Shown here: piece after piece, positions 44,990 to 53,009 of the stretch
Layout of the letters: each line of letters opens with the position of its first letter
Position numbering within the stretch: the first letter of the stretch is position 1
Assembly (NCBI RefSeq): GCF_019038435.1
Contig: NZ_JAGPOX010000050.1
Location: 1 to 59,285 of the forward strand
Direction of reading: 5' to 3'
Source of the DNA: Nocardia alni
GTDB taxonomy: Bacteria > Actinomycetota > Actinomycetes > Mycobacteriales > Mycobacteriaceae
Length of the DNA: 59,285 bases
Translations under genes and position numbers: made by a program
Notes under the pieces: generated by a model
Databases searched by the model: none
Told to the model about the DNA's origin: nothing
What the model saw: only the letters and a program-made list of their open reading frames with translations

Positions 44990-45436
44990 TCAGCCCGCGT
45001 GTTTCTGGACCAGGTCACCGACCCGCGGAAGCGCCTCGGCGACATTCTTTTTCGCCGAGGAGCGCAGCGAGGAGTAGACCTTCTTCAACGCCGGGCGCGA
45101 GGAGCTCTCGGCCCGCACGTCGGTCACCGACAGAAGCGCCTCGGCGACCTCGTCCTGCTTGGACACCAGCAGATCGGCGAACGAGCCGGCGCCGTTGCCC
45201 TTGTACTCAGCCCAGAACGGCTCGAGCTTCTCGACGAACTTGGGCACGAACGACTCGAGCGCATCCCCGATGATGGTCGGGCTTACCTTCTTCACCGCGG
45301 CGTATCCGCCCTTGACGGCAAGCCCGGACGCGCCACCCTTATCCGACACCTCGGCGTCCAAAACTTCCTGGGCATCGGCAAGGAAGGCCGAGCGCTTGGT
45401 GTCGTCGAGCAGGGATTCAGACAGTGCAGCAACCAC
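44990..45436 (-). CDS. Conserved actinobacterial protein (DUF6918-like)
   Basis: 148 residues, GTG start at 45436 with GGAGG nine bases upstream. Almost all helical: VVAALSESLLDDTKRSAFLADAQ, YAAVKKVSPTIIGDALES, FVEKLEPFWAEYKG, and a Lys-rich end RSSAKKNVAEALPRVGDLVQKHAG. This resembles a small actinobacterial family of unknown function, DUF6918 as I recall it. No signal peptide. It occupies the space where menC would be by mycobacterial synteny. Confidence 0.75.
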   Translation of the reverse strand: MVAALSESLLDDTKRSAFLADAQEVLDAEVSDKGGASGLAVKGGYAAVKKVSPTIIGDALESFVPKFVEKLEPFWAEYKGNGAGSFADLLVSKQDEVAEALLSVTDVRAESSSRPALKKVYSSLRSSAKKNVAEALPRVGDLVQKHAG

Positions 45437-45522
45437 TTTCAGGTTCCTCCGGATAGATATTCGATGAGCGAGCGCACGCAACTATACGCACCGGACGATA
45501 CCGGCACACGGCACTGTTACCA

Positions 45523-46179
45523 CTATGGCTGCCAAGGCAGCAACTGGACCATAAGTCCTTCAGAATCGGCGAGCAGTGTTTCGGATTCGTCTCGGAGCCT
45601 TGCGCTTACAAAAGTCTTGCGCCCCTCGACGCGATCGATGGTGCCCTCCACCACGAGCGGAACGTTCAGCGGCGTGATCTTACGGTAGTTGACGTGCAGA
45701 AACGCGGTACGGCTGATCGGTCGACCGGCATAGTGCATCAGCGCCCCGAACAGATCGTCGAACAGTAGTGGCAGCACCCCGCCGTGTGCGGCCCCGTTGC
45801 CGCCGAGGTGGTAGCGACGGAACTCGCCGCGCATCCGCACACCAGTTGGCCCCGCCTCGACCAGAATCCACGGCGGCATGAGCAGACTGCCGCGCCCCGG
45901 CAGCGCGCTCACCCGCCCCGCGGGCCCCTGACGTTCCGGCGCGTCGTAGGGCGCGAGCAGATCGATCATCTGCTGCGCCAGTGCGGTCGCCTGCCCGAAC
46001 ACCTCGTCCGGAGGATCCACCGACACCGCCAGATCCTGCAGTGTGCGCATGGCCTCGAGGAACGGCGCGAAATTCGGCCCCGGCTCGGCCTGCTCGACCT
46101 TGGGAAACCCGCCGTGCCCCTCGTACCGATCAGGGTCGGTCGCACTGCGATCGACAACCGGTTCCGCTCGTTCGCTCAT
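45523..46179 (-). CDS. PaaI family hotdog thioesterase
   Basis: 218 residues. The C-terminal hotdog domain (about 95-215) has the PaaI-type active-site helix YHLGGNGAAHGGVLPLLFDDLFG. An N-terminal extension of about 90 residues is helical and acidic. It is divergent from menB and lies inside the menaquinone cluster, where a DHNA-CoA thioesterase is needed; the enzymes known for that step elsewhere (such as MenI/YdiI) are also hotdog proteins. So a role in releasing 1,4-dihydroxy-2-naphthoate is a reasonable guess but is not shown. Confidence 0.85.
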   Translation of the reverse strand: MSERAEPVVDRSATDPDRYEGHGGFPKVEQAEPGPNFAPFLEAMRTLQDLAVSVDPPDEVFGQATALAQQMIDLLAPYDAPERQGPAGRVSALPGRGSLLMPPWILVEAGPTGVRMRGEFRRYHLGGNGAAHGGVLPLLFDDLFGALMHYAGRPISRTAFLHVNYRKITPLNVPLVVEGTIDRVEGRKTFVSARLRDESETLLADSEGLMVQLLPWQP

Positions 46180-46326
46180 ACCTGCACGCTAACGTGCCTT
46201 CTTACGCCGTCAAACCAAACTCTCCGGTAGGCCCCGCGTACATCGCTTACATACCTGTCGCAACCACCGACACGCCTTCGGGCGCCGAAAACCGCCCGGA
46301 GCGAAGCAAAGGGCAAAATCAGCACA

Positions 46327-47220
46327 GTGACTTTCAATCCGAAATTGTGGGAACCCGTGGCGGGGTTCGAGGATCTGACCGACATCACCTATCACCGGCA
46401 TATCGAGCAGGGCACGGTCCGGGTGGCGTTCGATCGGCCCGAGGTGCGCAATGCGTTCCGGCCGCACACCGTGGACGAGTTGTATCGCGCGCTCGACCAC
46501 GCGCGGATGAGCTCCGATGTGGGCGCGGTGCTGCTCACCGGCAACGGGCCCAGCCCCAAGGACGGCGGGTGGGCGTTCTGTTCTGGCGGCGATCAGCGCA
46601 TCCGCGGCCGCAGCGGCTACCAGTACGCCAGCGGAGAGACGGCCGAGACCGTCGACAAGGCTCGCGGGGGACGGCTGCACATCCTCGAGGTGCAGCGACT
46701 GATCCGGTTCATGCCCAAGGTCGTCATCGCACTGGTGAACGGCTGGGCCGCGGGCGGCGGGCACAGCCTGCACGTGGTGTGCGACCTCACCCTGGCCAGC
46801 CGCGAGCACGCCCGCTTCAAGCAGACCGACGCCGATGTGGGCAGTTTCGACGCCGGATACGGCAGCGCGTACCTGGCCAAGATGGTCGGCCAGAAGTTCG
46901 CCCGGGAGATCTTCTTCCTCGGCCGGCCCTATACCGCCGAGCAGATGCACCTGATGGGCGCGGTCAACGCCGTGGTCGACCACGACCGGCTCGAGGACGA
47001 GGCCCTGGAGTGGACCGCCGATATCCTCGGCAAATCCCCGCAGGCCCAGCGCATGCTCAAGTACGCCTTCAACCTCACCGACGACGGCCTGGTCGGCCAG
47101 CAGCTGTTCGCCGGAGAGGCCACCCGCATGGGCTACATGACCGACGAGGCCGTCGAGGGCCGCGACGCGTTCCTGGAAAAGCGCGCGCCGGACTGGAGTC
47201 CGTACCCCTGGTACTTCTGA
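46327..47220 (+). CDS. menB: 1,4-dihydroxy-2-naphthoyl-CoA synthase MenB
   Basis: 297 residues of the crotonase fold. FCSGGDQRIRGRSGYQY forms the oxyanion-hole region, ALVNGWAAGGGHSLHVVCDL the second part, and DADVGSFDAGYGSAYLAKMVG the active-site Asp region. It ends SPYPWYF, the usual MenB C-terminus. It cyclises o-succinylbenzoyl-CoA. GTG start with a weak ribosome-binding site. Confidence 0.97.
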   Translation: MTFNPKLWEPVAGFEDLTDITYHRHIEQGTVRVAFDRPEVRNAFRPHTVDELYRALDHARMSSDVGAVLLTGNGPSPKDGGWAFCSGGDQRIRGRSGYQYASGETAETVDKARGGRLHILEVQRLIRFMPKVVIALVNGWAAGGGHSLHVVCDLTLASREHARFKQTDADVGSFDAGYGSAYLAKMVGQKFAREIFFLGRPYTAEQMHLMGAVNAVVDHDRLEDEALEWTADILGKSPQAQRMLKYAFNLTDDGLVGQQLFAGEATRMGYMTDEAVEGRDAFLEKRAPDWSPYPWYF

Positions 47221-47237
47221 CGCCTACTCTCGGTCGG

Positions 47238-47636
47238 GTGGAGATTCTGAGCAGCCGGACGCTGCTGCGTCCGGCGAACTACGAGCTGACTCTCGGCTTC
47301 TACCGGGACGCGCTGGGCCTGGCCATCGCGCGCGAATATCCGGGCGGCACCGTGTTCTTCGCCGGACCGACGCTGATCGAGGTGGCCGGGCACGGCCGGG
47401 AGCCGGACGCCCCGGCCGGGTTCGCCGGGGCGCTCTGGCTCCAGGTGCGCGACGTCAACAACGCAGCGGCCCAGCTCGCCCTGCGCGGAGTCCGGATCGA
47501 TCGCGGGCCGGTGCAGGAGTCGTGGGGACTGATCGAAATGTGGGTGCGCGATCCGGACGACGTGCCGATCGTGCTGGTGGAGGTGCCCGACGGTCACCCG
47601 CTGCGCCGCGACGCCAGGCCGCCCAAATTCAAATAG
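47238..47636 (+). CDS. VOC family protein (Rv0546c-type)
   Basis: 132 residues with a GTG start, 17 bases after menB. VOC-fold pattern: SSRTLLRPANYELTLGFYRDALGLAI, FFAGPTLIEVAGHG, and LIEMWVRDPDDVPIVLVEVP. The M. tuberculosis positional equivalent, Rv0546c, is annotated as glyoxalase-like. The longer in-frame reading upstream runs antisense to the thioesterase gene and then through menB in another frame, so it was rejected. Confidence 0.85.
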   Translation: MEILSSRTLLRPANYELTLGFYRDALGLAIAREYPGGTVFFAGPTLIEVAGHGREPDAPAGFAGALWLQVRDVNNAAAQLALRGVRIDRGPVQESWGLIEMWVRDPDDVPIVLVEVPDGHPLRRDARPPKFK

Positions 47637-47733
47637 CAACCAGATAGCAAACATTAGGAATACCACTCGTAAATTTCGGAACAACCGGGGACCTATCGGT
47701 CTGTTTTACGGACCGATCGCGCACACTGGGTGA

Positions 47734-49059
47734 GTGACCGCCGAACTATTCGTGCTGCTCATCGTTATCGTCACCGCCCTGGCCTTCGACTTCACCAACG
47801 GTTTCCACGACACCGCGAACGCGATGGCCACCTCCATCGCCACCGGCGCCCTGGGGCCGCGTACCGCCGTCGTACTGTCCGGTGTGCTCAATCTGGTGGG
47901 CGCGTTCCTGAGCGTGAGCGTCGCCGCGACCGTGGCCGAGGGCATCGTCCGCCTGAACGCGGTGCACGGCCAGGCACTCCTGGACATCGTGTTCGCGGGC
48001 CTGGTCGGCGGCATCCTGTGGAATCTGCTGACCTGGCTGCTCGGGCTGCCGTCGAGTTCCTCGCACGCACTGTTCGGCGGGCTGATCGGCGCCACCGTCG
48101 CTGCGCTGGGCTGGAACGGGGTGATCTGGTCCGCGGGCCAGAAGGGCGTGCTCACCAAGATCATCGTGCCCGCGGTGCTCGCGCCGATCGTCGCCGCGCT
48201 GGTCGCCGCGATCGGCACCTGGCTGATCTACCGCATCACCCGGGGCATCGAATCGGGCGCGGTGAACCGCGAATTCCGCTGGGGCCAGATCGGCTCGGCC
48301 TCGCTGGTATCGCTCGCGCACGGCACCAACGACGCGCAGAAGACGATGGGCATCATCTTCCTGGCCCTGATCGCCCACGGATCGGTGTCACCGAACAGCG
48401 CACTGCCGCTGTGGGTGATCCTGGCCTGCGGGCTGGCCATGGCGCTGGGCACCGCGCTGGGCGGCTGGCGAATCATCCGCACCCTCGGCAAGGGCCTTGT
48501 CGACATCACACCACCGCAGGGCTTGGCCGCCGAGGCCACCAGCGCGGCAATCATTCTCACTTCCGCGCAGTTCGGCTTGCCACTGTCCACGACGCACACG
48601 GTGACCGGCTCGATCCTGGGCACCGGTCTGGGCAGGCCCGGCGCCGAGGTCCGCTGGAGCGTGCTGGGACGGATGACGATCGCGTGGCTGGTCACCCTGC
48701 CACTGGCCGGGCTGGTGGGCGCGTGCTGCTGGGGACTGGCCGATCTGATCGGCGGGCTTGCCGGGGTGCTGGTGGTGTTCGCACTGCTGGTGGTGCTGTC
48801 GGCGTACATGTACATGCGCTCGCGCCGCTCGCCCGTGCACGCGGGCAACGTCAACGACGAGTGGGCGGGGGCATCCGGCTCACCCGGCAGCGATTCGACC
48901 GGTGACGGCATATCCCCGAACGGTGCCTCCGGCACGATCGGTGACGGAGACTCGGCGGTACGGGACACGACCGCGCCGGCGGATTCGCCAGGCGTCGCAC
49001 GAACGCCCCAGGACGGTGAACCACCGCTGCACGATTCGGAATCGGCCGGGAGGACCTGA
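47734..49059 (+). CDS. pitA: PiT family inorganic phosphate transporter PitA
   Basis: 441 residues with about ten to eleven transmembrane helices. The two PiT signature repeats are FDFTNGFHDTANAMATSI near the N-terminus and LAHGTNDAQKTMGI near residue 190, with STTHTVTGS near 290. The last 70 residues are a hydrophilic Ser/Gly/Asp-rich cytoplasmic tail. It is a low-affinity phosphate (metal-phosphate) symporter. The stop overlaps the next start (TGATG). The order menB-VOC-pitA-two small genes-menE matches mycobacteria. Confidence 0.96.
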   Translation: MTAELFVLLIVIVTALAFDFTNGFHDTANAMATSIATGALGPRTAVVLSGVLNLVGAFLSVSVAATVAEGIVRLNAVHGQALLDIVFAGLVGGILWNLLTWLLGLPSSSSHALFGGLIGATVAALGWNGVIWSAGQKGVLTKIIVPAVLAPIVAALVAAIGTWLIYRITRGIESGAVNREFRWGQIGSASLVSLAHGTNDAQKTMGIIFLALIAHGSVSPNSALPLWVILACGLAMALGTALGGWRIIRTLGKGLVDITPPQGLAAEATSAAIILTSAQFGLPLSTTHTVTGSILGTGLGRPGAEVRWSVLGRMTIAWLVTLPLAGLVGACCWGLADLIGGLAGVLVVFALLVVLSAYMYMRSRRSPVHAGNVNDEWAGASGSPGSDSTGDGISPNGASGTIGDGDSAVRDTTAPADSPGVARTPQDGEPPLHDSESAGRT

Positions 49060-49361
49060 TGCACACAGTGGTGACCGATCTGCAGCAACTGTGGCGTGTG
49101 GCCCTGGCCGCACTTCTGTTCGGCGCGGGACTACCCACGATCTTCGCCGTCGGCGTCCGATTCCAATCCCTCAGCCGGGCCGCGGTCGTGGGTGCGCCCG
49201 GCGGCACGAATGCCTCCGGGATCCCGCTCTCCCGCCGCCGCGCCGCCCTCGCCGCGGCCGTGGCGTGCTACGCGGTCGTCCTCGCGATCGTGATCGCGGG
49301 CGTGCTCTACGTCGCCAAGGCATTCATCGCCTCCCATTTCGGCATCCACCTGTTCGATTGA
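49059..49361 (+). CDS. Small two-helix membrane protein (Rv0544c-type)
   Basis: 100 residues with transmembrane helices at about 11-33 and 66-91 (AAVACYAVVLAIVIAGVLYVA) separated by a basic loop. Its ATG overlaps the pitA stop by one base, so it is translationally coupled to the transporter and may be an accessory subunit. The family has no assigned function. It corresponds by position to Rv0544c. Confidence 0.82.
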   Translation: MHTVVTDLQQLWRVALAALLFGAGLPTIFAVGVRFQSLSRAAVVGAPGGTNASGIPLSRRRAALAAAVACYAVVLAIVIAGVLYVAKAFIASHFGIHLFD

Positions 49362-49383
49362 GATTTGACGGAAAGGATCATCG

Positions 49384-49746
49384 GTGACAGCGCAGACACC
49401 ACAGCCACCCGACCCGTCGACGGCATCCGGGTCGATGTTGCAGAAGGTTCTCGGCTGGCTCAAGGCCGGATATCCGCAGGGCGTCCCGCAGTCCGACTAT
49501 GTCGCGCTGCTGGCGGTGCTGCACCGACGGCTCACCGACTTCGAGGTACACGTCGTCGTGGACGAGTTGGTGCGCGAGCGCGCCGGTGACGACGAGATCG
49601 CCCGCCACGAGATCGAGGAGGCGATCAGCCGAGTTGCCAAAGAGCAGCCGGGCGAGGACGATATCGCCAGGGTGACCGCCCGGCTCGAGTCCGGTGGCTG
49701 GCCACTTGCGACACCGGCGTCCGAGACACCCGATCCCTCGAGTTAG
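49384..49746 (+). CDS. DUF3349 family protein (Rv0543c-type)
   Basis: 120 residues with a GTG start after GGAAAGGA. The helical core (about 18-105) reads MLQKVLGWLKAGYPQGVPQSDYVALLAVLHRRL and ISRVAKEQPGEDDIARVTARLESGGWPL, the DUF3349 pattern. Positional equivalent of Rv0543c, between the pitA partner and menE. Soluble; function unknown. Confidence 0.9.
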   Translation: MTAQTPQPPDPSTASGSMLQKVLGWLKAGYPQGVPQSDYVALLAVLHRRLTDFEVHVVVDELVRERAGDDEIARHEIEEAISRVAKEQPGEDDIARVTARLESGGWPLATPASETPDPSS

Positions 49747-49806
49747 CCGAAGGAGGCTCGGGACCCGTTAGCGGGTCGTCGGCCCAGACATGACACGATC
49801 GCTACA

Positions 49807-50964
49807 GTGAGTACCCTGCGGACCCTTCCCATGCCGACCGGCGCCGGGGTGGGTGATGTCCTTCCCCACCTGCGCGATGCCCTGGAGGGTAGCGGTCCAG
49901 CCTGGCTACCGGTGCCCGGCGGCGACCGCCGGGAGACCCATCGCCTGTCCAGCGCCCTGCGCCCCGGCGAGCCCATCGACGACGATATCGCCCTGGTGGT
50001 GACCACATCGGGCACCACCGGCGTGCCCAAGGGCGCGATGCTGACCTCGGCGGCGCTGCGGGCCAGCGGCGAGGCCACACACGAGCGGCTCGGCGGCCCG
50101 GGCCAGTGGCTGCTGGCCCTGCCCACCCACCATATCGCCGGGTTGCAGGTGCTGATGCGCGGCGTCCTGGCCGGGACCGAGCCCGCGGTGCTGGATGTCT
50201 CGGACGGTTTCCTGACCAGCGGCCTGACCAGTGCGATCTCCGGGATGAGGAGCGCGCGCCGCTATACCTCGCTGGTACCGACACAGCTGATCAAGACCCT
50301 CGACGATCCGGCCTGCGTCGAGGCCCTGGCCTCGCTGGACGCGGTGCTCGTCGGCGGCGCGGCCACCCCCCTGCCGGTGCTCGAGCGCGCCCGCGCCGCC
50401 GGGATCACCATTGTGCGCACCTACGGCATGAGCGAGACCTGCGGCGGCAGCGTCTACGACGGCGTGCCGTTGACCGGGACGACGGTCCGCATCGAGAACG
50501 GCCGCGTGCTGCTGGGCGGCGACATGCTCGCCAGCGGCTATCGCGGGATCCCGGAGCATCCGGCCTTCGCCGAGCCCGGCTGGTTCCGCACCGACGACGC
50601 CGGGGTGGTCGAGGACGGCGTCCTGCGCATCACCGGCCGCCTGGACGAGGCCATCTCCACCGGCGGTCTGCTGGTGATCCCGCAGGTGGTCGAGGCCGTC
50701 CTGGTCGAACACCCGGACGTGCGGGAGTGCGTCGTGCTCGGCCTGCCGGACGAACGCCTGGGCCAGCGTGTGGTCGTGGTGGTGGTCCCGGAACCCGGCG
50801 CCCGGCCGACCCTGGACGACCTGCGCGCCCACGTCGTCGCCGCCCTGGACTCGACCGCCGCCCCCCGCGAGCTGGCGATCGTGGAAGAGATCCCGATGCG
50901 GGGGCCGGGCAAGCCCAACCGAGCCGCCCTGCGCGAGCACCTGCTGACCAGCACGACCCGCTGA
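49807..50964 (+). CDS. menE: o-succinylbenzoate-CoA ligase MenE
   Basis: 385 residues of the ANL superfamily. The AMP-binding loop is VVTTSGTTGVPKGAML (about 63-78); other core motifs are RTYGMSETCGG and GWFRTDDAG; the C-terminal catalytic Lys lies in MRGPGKPNRAALREH. It activates o-succinylbenzoate for MenB. GTG start. It is compact because the N-terminal subdomain is short, as usual in mycolata. Confidence 0.95.
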   Translation: MSTLRTLPMPTGAGVGDVLPHLRDALEGSGPAWLPVPGGDRRETHRLSSALRPGEPIDDDIALVVTTSGTTGVPKGAMLTSAALRASGEATHERLGGPGQWLLALPTHHIAGLQVLMRGVLAGTEPAVLDVSDGFLTSGLTSAISGMRSARRYTSLVPTQLIKTLDDPACVEALASLDAVLVGGAATPLPVLERARAAGITIVRTYGMSETCGGSVYDGVPLTGTTVRIENGRVLLGGDMLASGYRGIPEHPAFAEPGWFRTDDAGVVEDGVLRITGRLDEAISTGGLLVIPQVVEAVLVEHPDVRECVVLGLPDERLGQRVVVVVVPEPGARPTLDDLRAHVVAALDSTAAPRELAIVEEIPMRGPGKPNRAALREHLLTSTTR

Positions 50965-51032
50965 AAGGATCTTGCGTAGGCGTGCAATAGCGGCGCAAGG
51001 GGTGTGCAAGACGCGGGCCGCACTGTTACCGC

Positions 51033-52058
51033 ATGACTTCTTACACACCCTCCAACAGTCTCGCGATCGAGGCGGACGGGCTGGTCAAGGTCTTCGGGGA
51101 GCAGCGAGCCGTCGACGGCGTGAGCCTGACGGTGCCGCAAGGCGCGGTCTACGGCGTGCTCGGGCCCAACGGAGCCGGTAAGACCACCACCATCCGCATG
51201 CTGGCCACGTTGCTGCGCCCGGACGGGGGCAGCGCGCGCATCTTCGGCCGCGACGTCGTCGCCGAGCCGACCGCGGTCCGCTCCCTGATCGGCGTCACCG
51301 GACAGTATGCCTCGGTGGACGAAAAGCTCAGCGCGACCGAAAATCTCATCATCTTCTCGCGCCTGCTCGGGCTGAGCCGATCGGCCTCCCGGCGCAAGGC
51401 GGCCGAACTGCTCGAGGAATTCGGGCTGACCGAGGCGGCGAACAAGGCCCTGGAGAACTTCTCCGGCGGCATGCGCCGGCGCCTGGACCTGGCCGCCAGC
51501 CTGATCGCCACGCCTCCGCTGCTGTTCCTGGACGAGCCGACCACCGGCCTGGATCCGCGCACCCGCGCCCAGATGTGGGAGACCATCCGCCGCCTGGTGC
51601 GCGAGGGCGCGACCGTCCTGCTCACCACCCAGTACCTGGACGAGGCCGATCAGCTGGCCGACCGGATCGCGGTGATCGACCGCGGCAAGGTGATCGCCGA
51701 CGGCACCTCGGACGAGCTGAAGGCATCGGTCGGCCTGTCCGCCCTGCAGCTCACCGTGGCCGATCCGAGCACCCTCGAACCGGCCCGCGCCCTGGTCAGC
51801 GAATTCCTCTCGCGTGCCGCGGGACGGCTCATCGAGGCCACCGTCAGCCCCGAAGCGGGACGGATCACCGTGCCGCTGGACGATCCGAGCCTCACCGCAG
51901 ATCTCTTGATCCGTCTGCGCGACAACGACATTCGGATCGAGGAGATCAACGTCAGCAAGCCCAGCCTGGACGAGGTGTTCTTCTCCCTGACCGGCCACGG
52001 GGCCGAGTCCGGCGACTCCGAGGGCGCCACCACCGATTCCGAAAGGAGTGCGGCATGA
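51033..52058 (+). CDS. ABC transporter ATP-binding protein (DrrA-like)
   Basis: 341 residues. Walker A GPNGAGKTTT, Q-loop VTGQYASVDEKLSATENL, signature NFSGGMRRRLDLAASL, Walker B LLFLDEPTTGLDP and H-loop-equivalent LLTTQYLDEADQLAD. The C-terminal region after residue 220 matches the DrrA regulatory domain. DrrA-type ATPases drive export of drugs or lipids. No ribosome-binding site precedes the ATG, so the mRNA may be leaderless. Two GTGCAA-like repeats occur just upstream. The stop overlaps the permease start (ATGA). Confidence 0.93.
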   Translation: MTSYTPSNSLAIEADGLVKVFGEQRAVDGVSLTVPQGAVYGVLGPNGAGKTTTIRMLATLLRPDGGSARIFGRDVVAEPTAVRSLIGVTGQYASVDEKLSATENLIIFSRLLGLSRSASRRKAAELLEEFGLTEAANKALENFSGGMRRRLDLAASLIATPPLLFLDEPTTGLDPRTRAQMWETIRRLVREGATVLLTTQYLDEADQLADRIAVIDRGKVIADGTSDELKASVGLSALQLTVADPSTLEPARALVSEFLSRAAGRLIEATVSPEAGRITVPLDDPSLTADLLIRLRDNDIRIEEINVSKPSLDEVFFSLTGHGAESGDSEGATTDSERSAA

Positions 52059-52897
52059 CCACCACAGTCACCGCCCCCGCACAACCCGCGGCCGTCCGCC
52101 GCCCCGCCGCGATTCCCAACGTCAGCAACCACATCAGCGTGCGCCAGACCATCGCGAATTCGCTGACCATGGCCTACCGCGGCATACTGAAGATGCGGCA
52201 CAACCCCGAGCAGCTGTTCGACGTCACGATCCAGCCGGTGCTGTTCACGGCGCTGTTCGCCTATATCTTCGGCGGCGCGATCGGCGGCAGCGTGCACAAC
52301 TACCTGCCCGTGCTGATCCCTGGAATTCTGGTGCAGACCGTCGTGCTGACCTCGGTAGTCACCGGTACCCAGCTGCGCGAGGATATGGACAAGGGCGTCT
52401 TCGACCGATTCAAATCCCTGCCCATCGCCCGCGTCGCGGCGCTGTCGGGCGCACTGCTGGCCGATATGGTCCGCTACGTCATCGCCACCACGCTGACCGT
52501 CGTGGTCGGCCTGATCCTGGGCTACCGTCCGCACGGCGGCGTCGCCGGCGTCGTGGTGGCGGGCCTGATCGTGGTGTTCTGCTCGTTCGCGATCAGCTGG
52601 ATCTGGGCCCTGGTCGGCGTGACCGGCAAGAGCGCCGCCTCGGTGCAGGGCATCTCGATGATGATCATGTTCCCGCTGACGTTCATGTCCGGCGCCTTCG
52701 CACTGGTCAAGACCATGCCAGGCTGGATGCAGGCGATCGACAAGGCCAATCCCGTGTACTACATGGTGAATGCGGGCCGTGAACTGATGAACGGCAACAT
52801 CTACTCCAGCAATATCGTGTGGTGCCTGGTCGGTTCACTCATCGTGATCGCGATCTTCGCCCCACTGGCCATCCGGGCCTACATGCGCCGAGCCTGA
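52055..52897 (+). CDS. ABC-2 type permease (DrrB-like)
   Basis: 280 residues with six predicted transmembrane helices: MAYRGILKMRHNPEQLFDV precedes the first, and MSGAFALVKTMPGWMQAIDKANPVYYMV is the conserved late loop of ABC-2 permeases. The ATG overlaps the ATPase stop (ATGA) and has GAAAGGAG upstream. Together the two genes make a homodimeric-type exporter; the substrate is unknown. Confidence 0.93.
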   Translation: MTTTVTAPAQPAAVRRPAAIPNVSNHISVRQTIANSLTMAYRGILKMRHNPEQLFDVTIQPVLFTALFAYIFGGAIGGSVHNYLPVLIPGILVQTVVLTSVVTGTQLREDMDKGVFDRFKSLPIARVAALSGALLADMVRYVIATTLTVVVGLILGYRPHGGVAGVVVAGLIVVFCSFAISWIWALVGVTGKSAASVQGISMMIMFPLTFMSGAFALVKTMPGWMQAIDKANPVYYMVNAGRELMNGNIYSSNIVWCLVGSLIVIAIFAPLAIRAYMRRA

Positions 52898-52917
52898 AAC
52901 CCGAACGATCCCAACCC

Positions 52918-52948
52918 GATCCCGCCGGATGCGTCATCCGGCGGGATC
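52918..52948. terminator. Bidirectional terminator between drrB-like gene and regulator
   Basis: A perfect 14-bp stem, GATCCCGCCGGATG with its complement around a 3-nt loop, between convergent genes. It ends 61 bases before the regulator stop. Confidence 0.8.
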
Positions 52949-53009
52949 GGCGGCTGCTCGAGTCCGCACAGTCAGCCGGGCAGATATTCGGCCGCGACCC
53001 GTTGCGCTG

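Noticed and set aside
45981..47636. A 551-codon plus-strand frame ending in the VOC protein
   Set aside because: It crosses the antisense of the thioesterase and an alternative frame of menB; only the last 132 codons, from the GTG at 47238, are a real gene.
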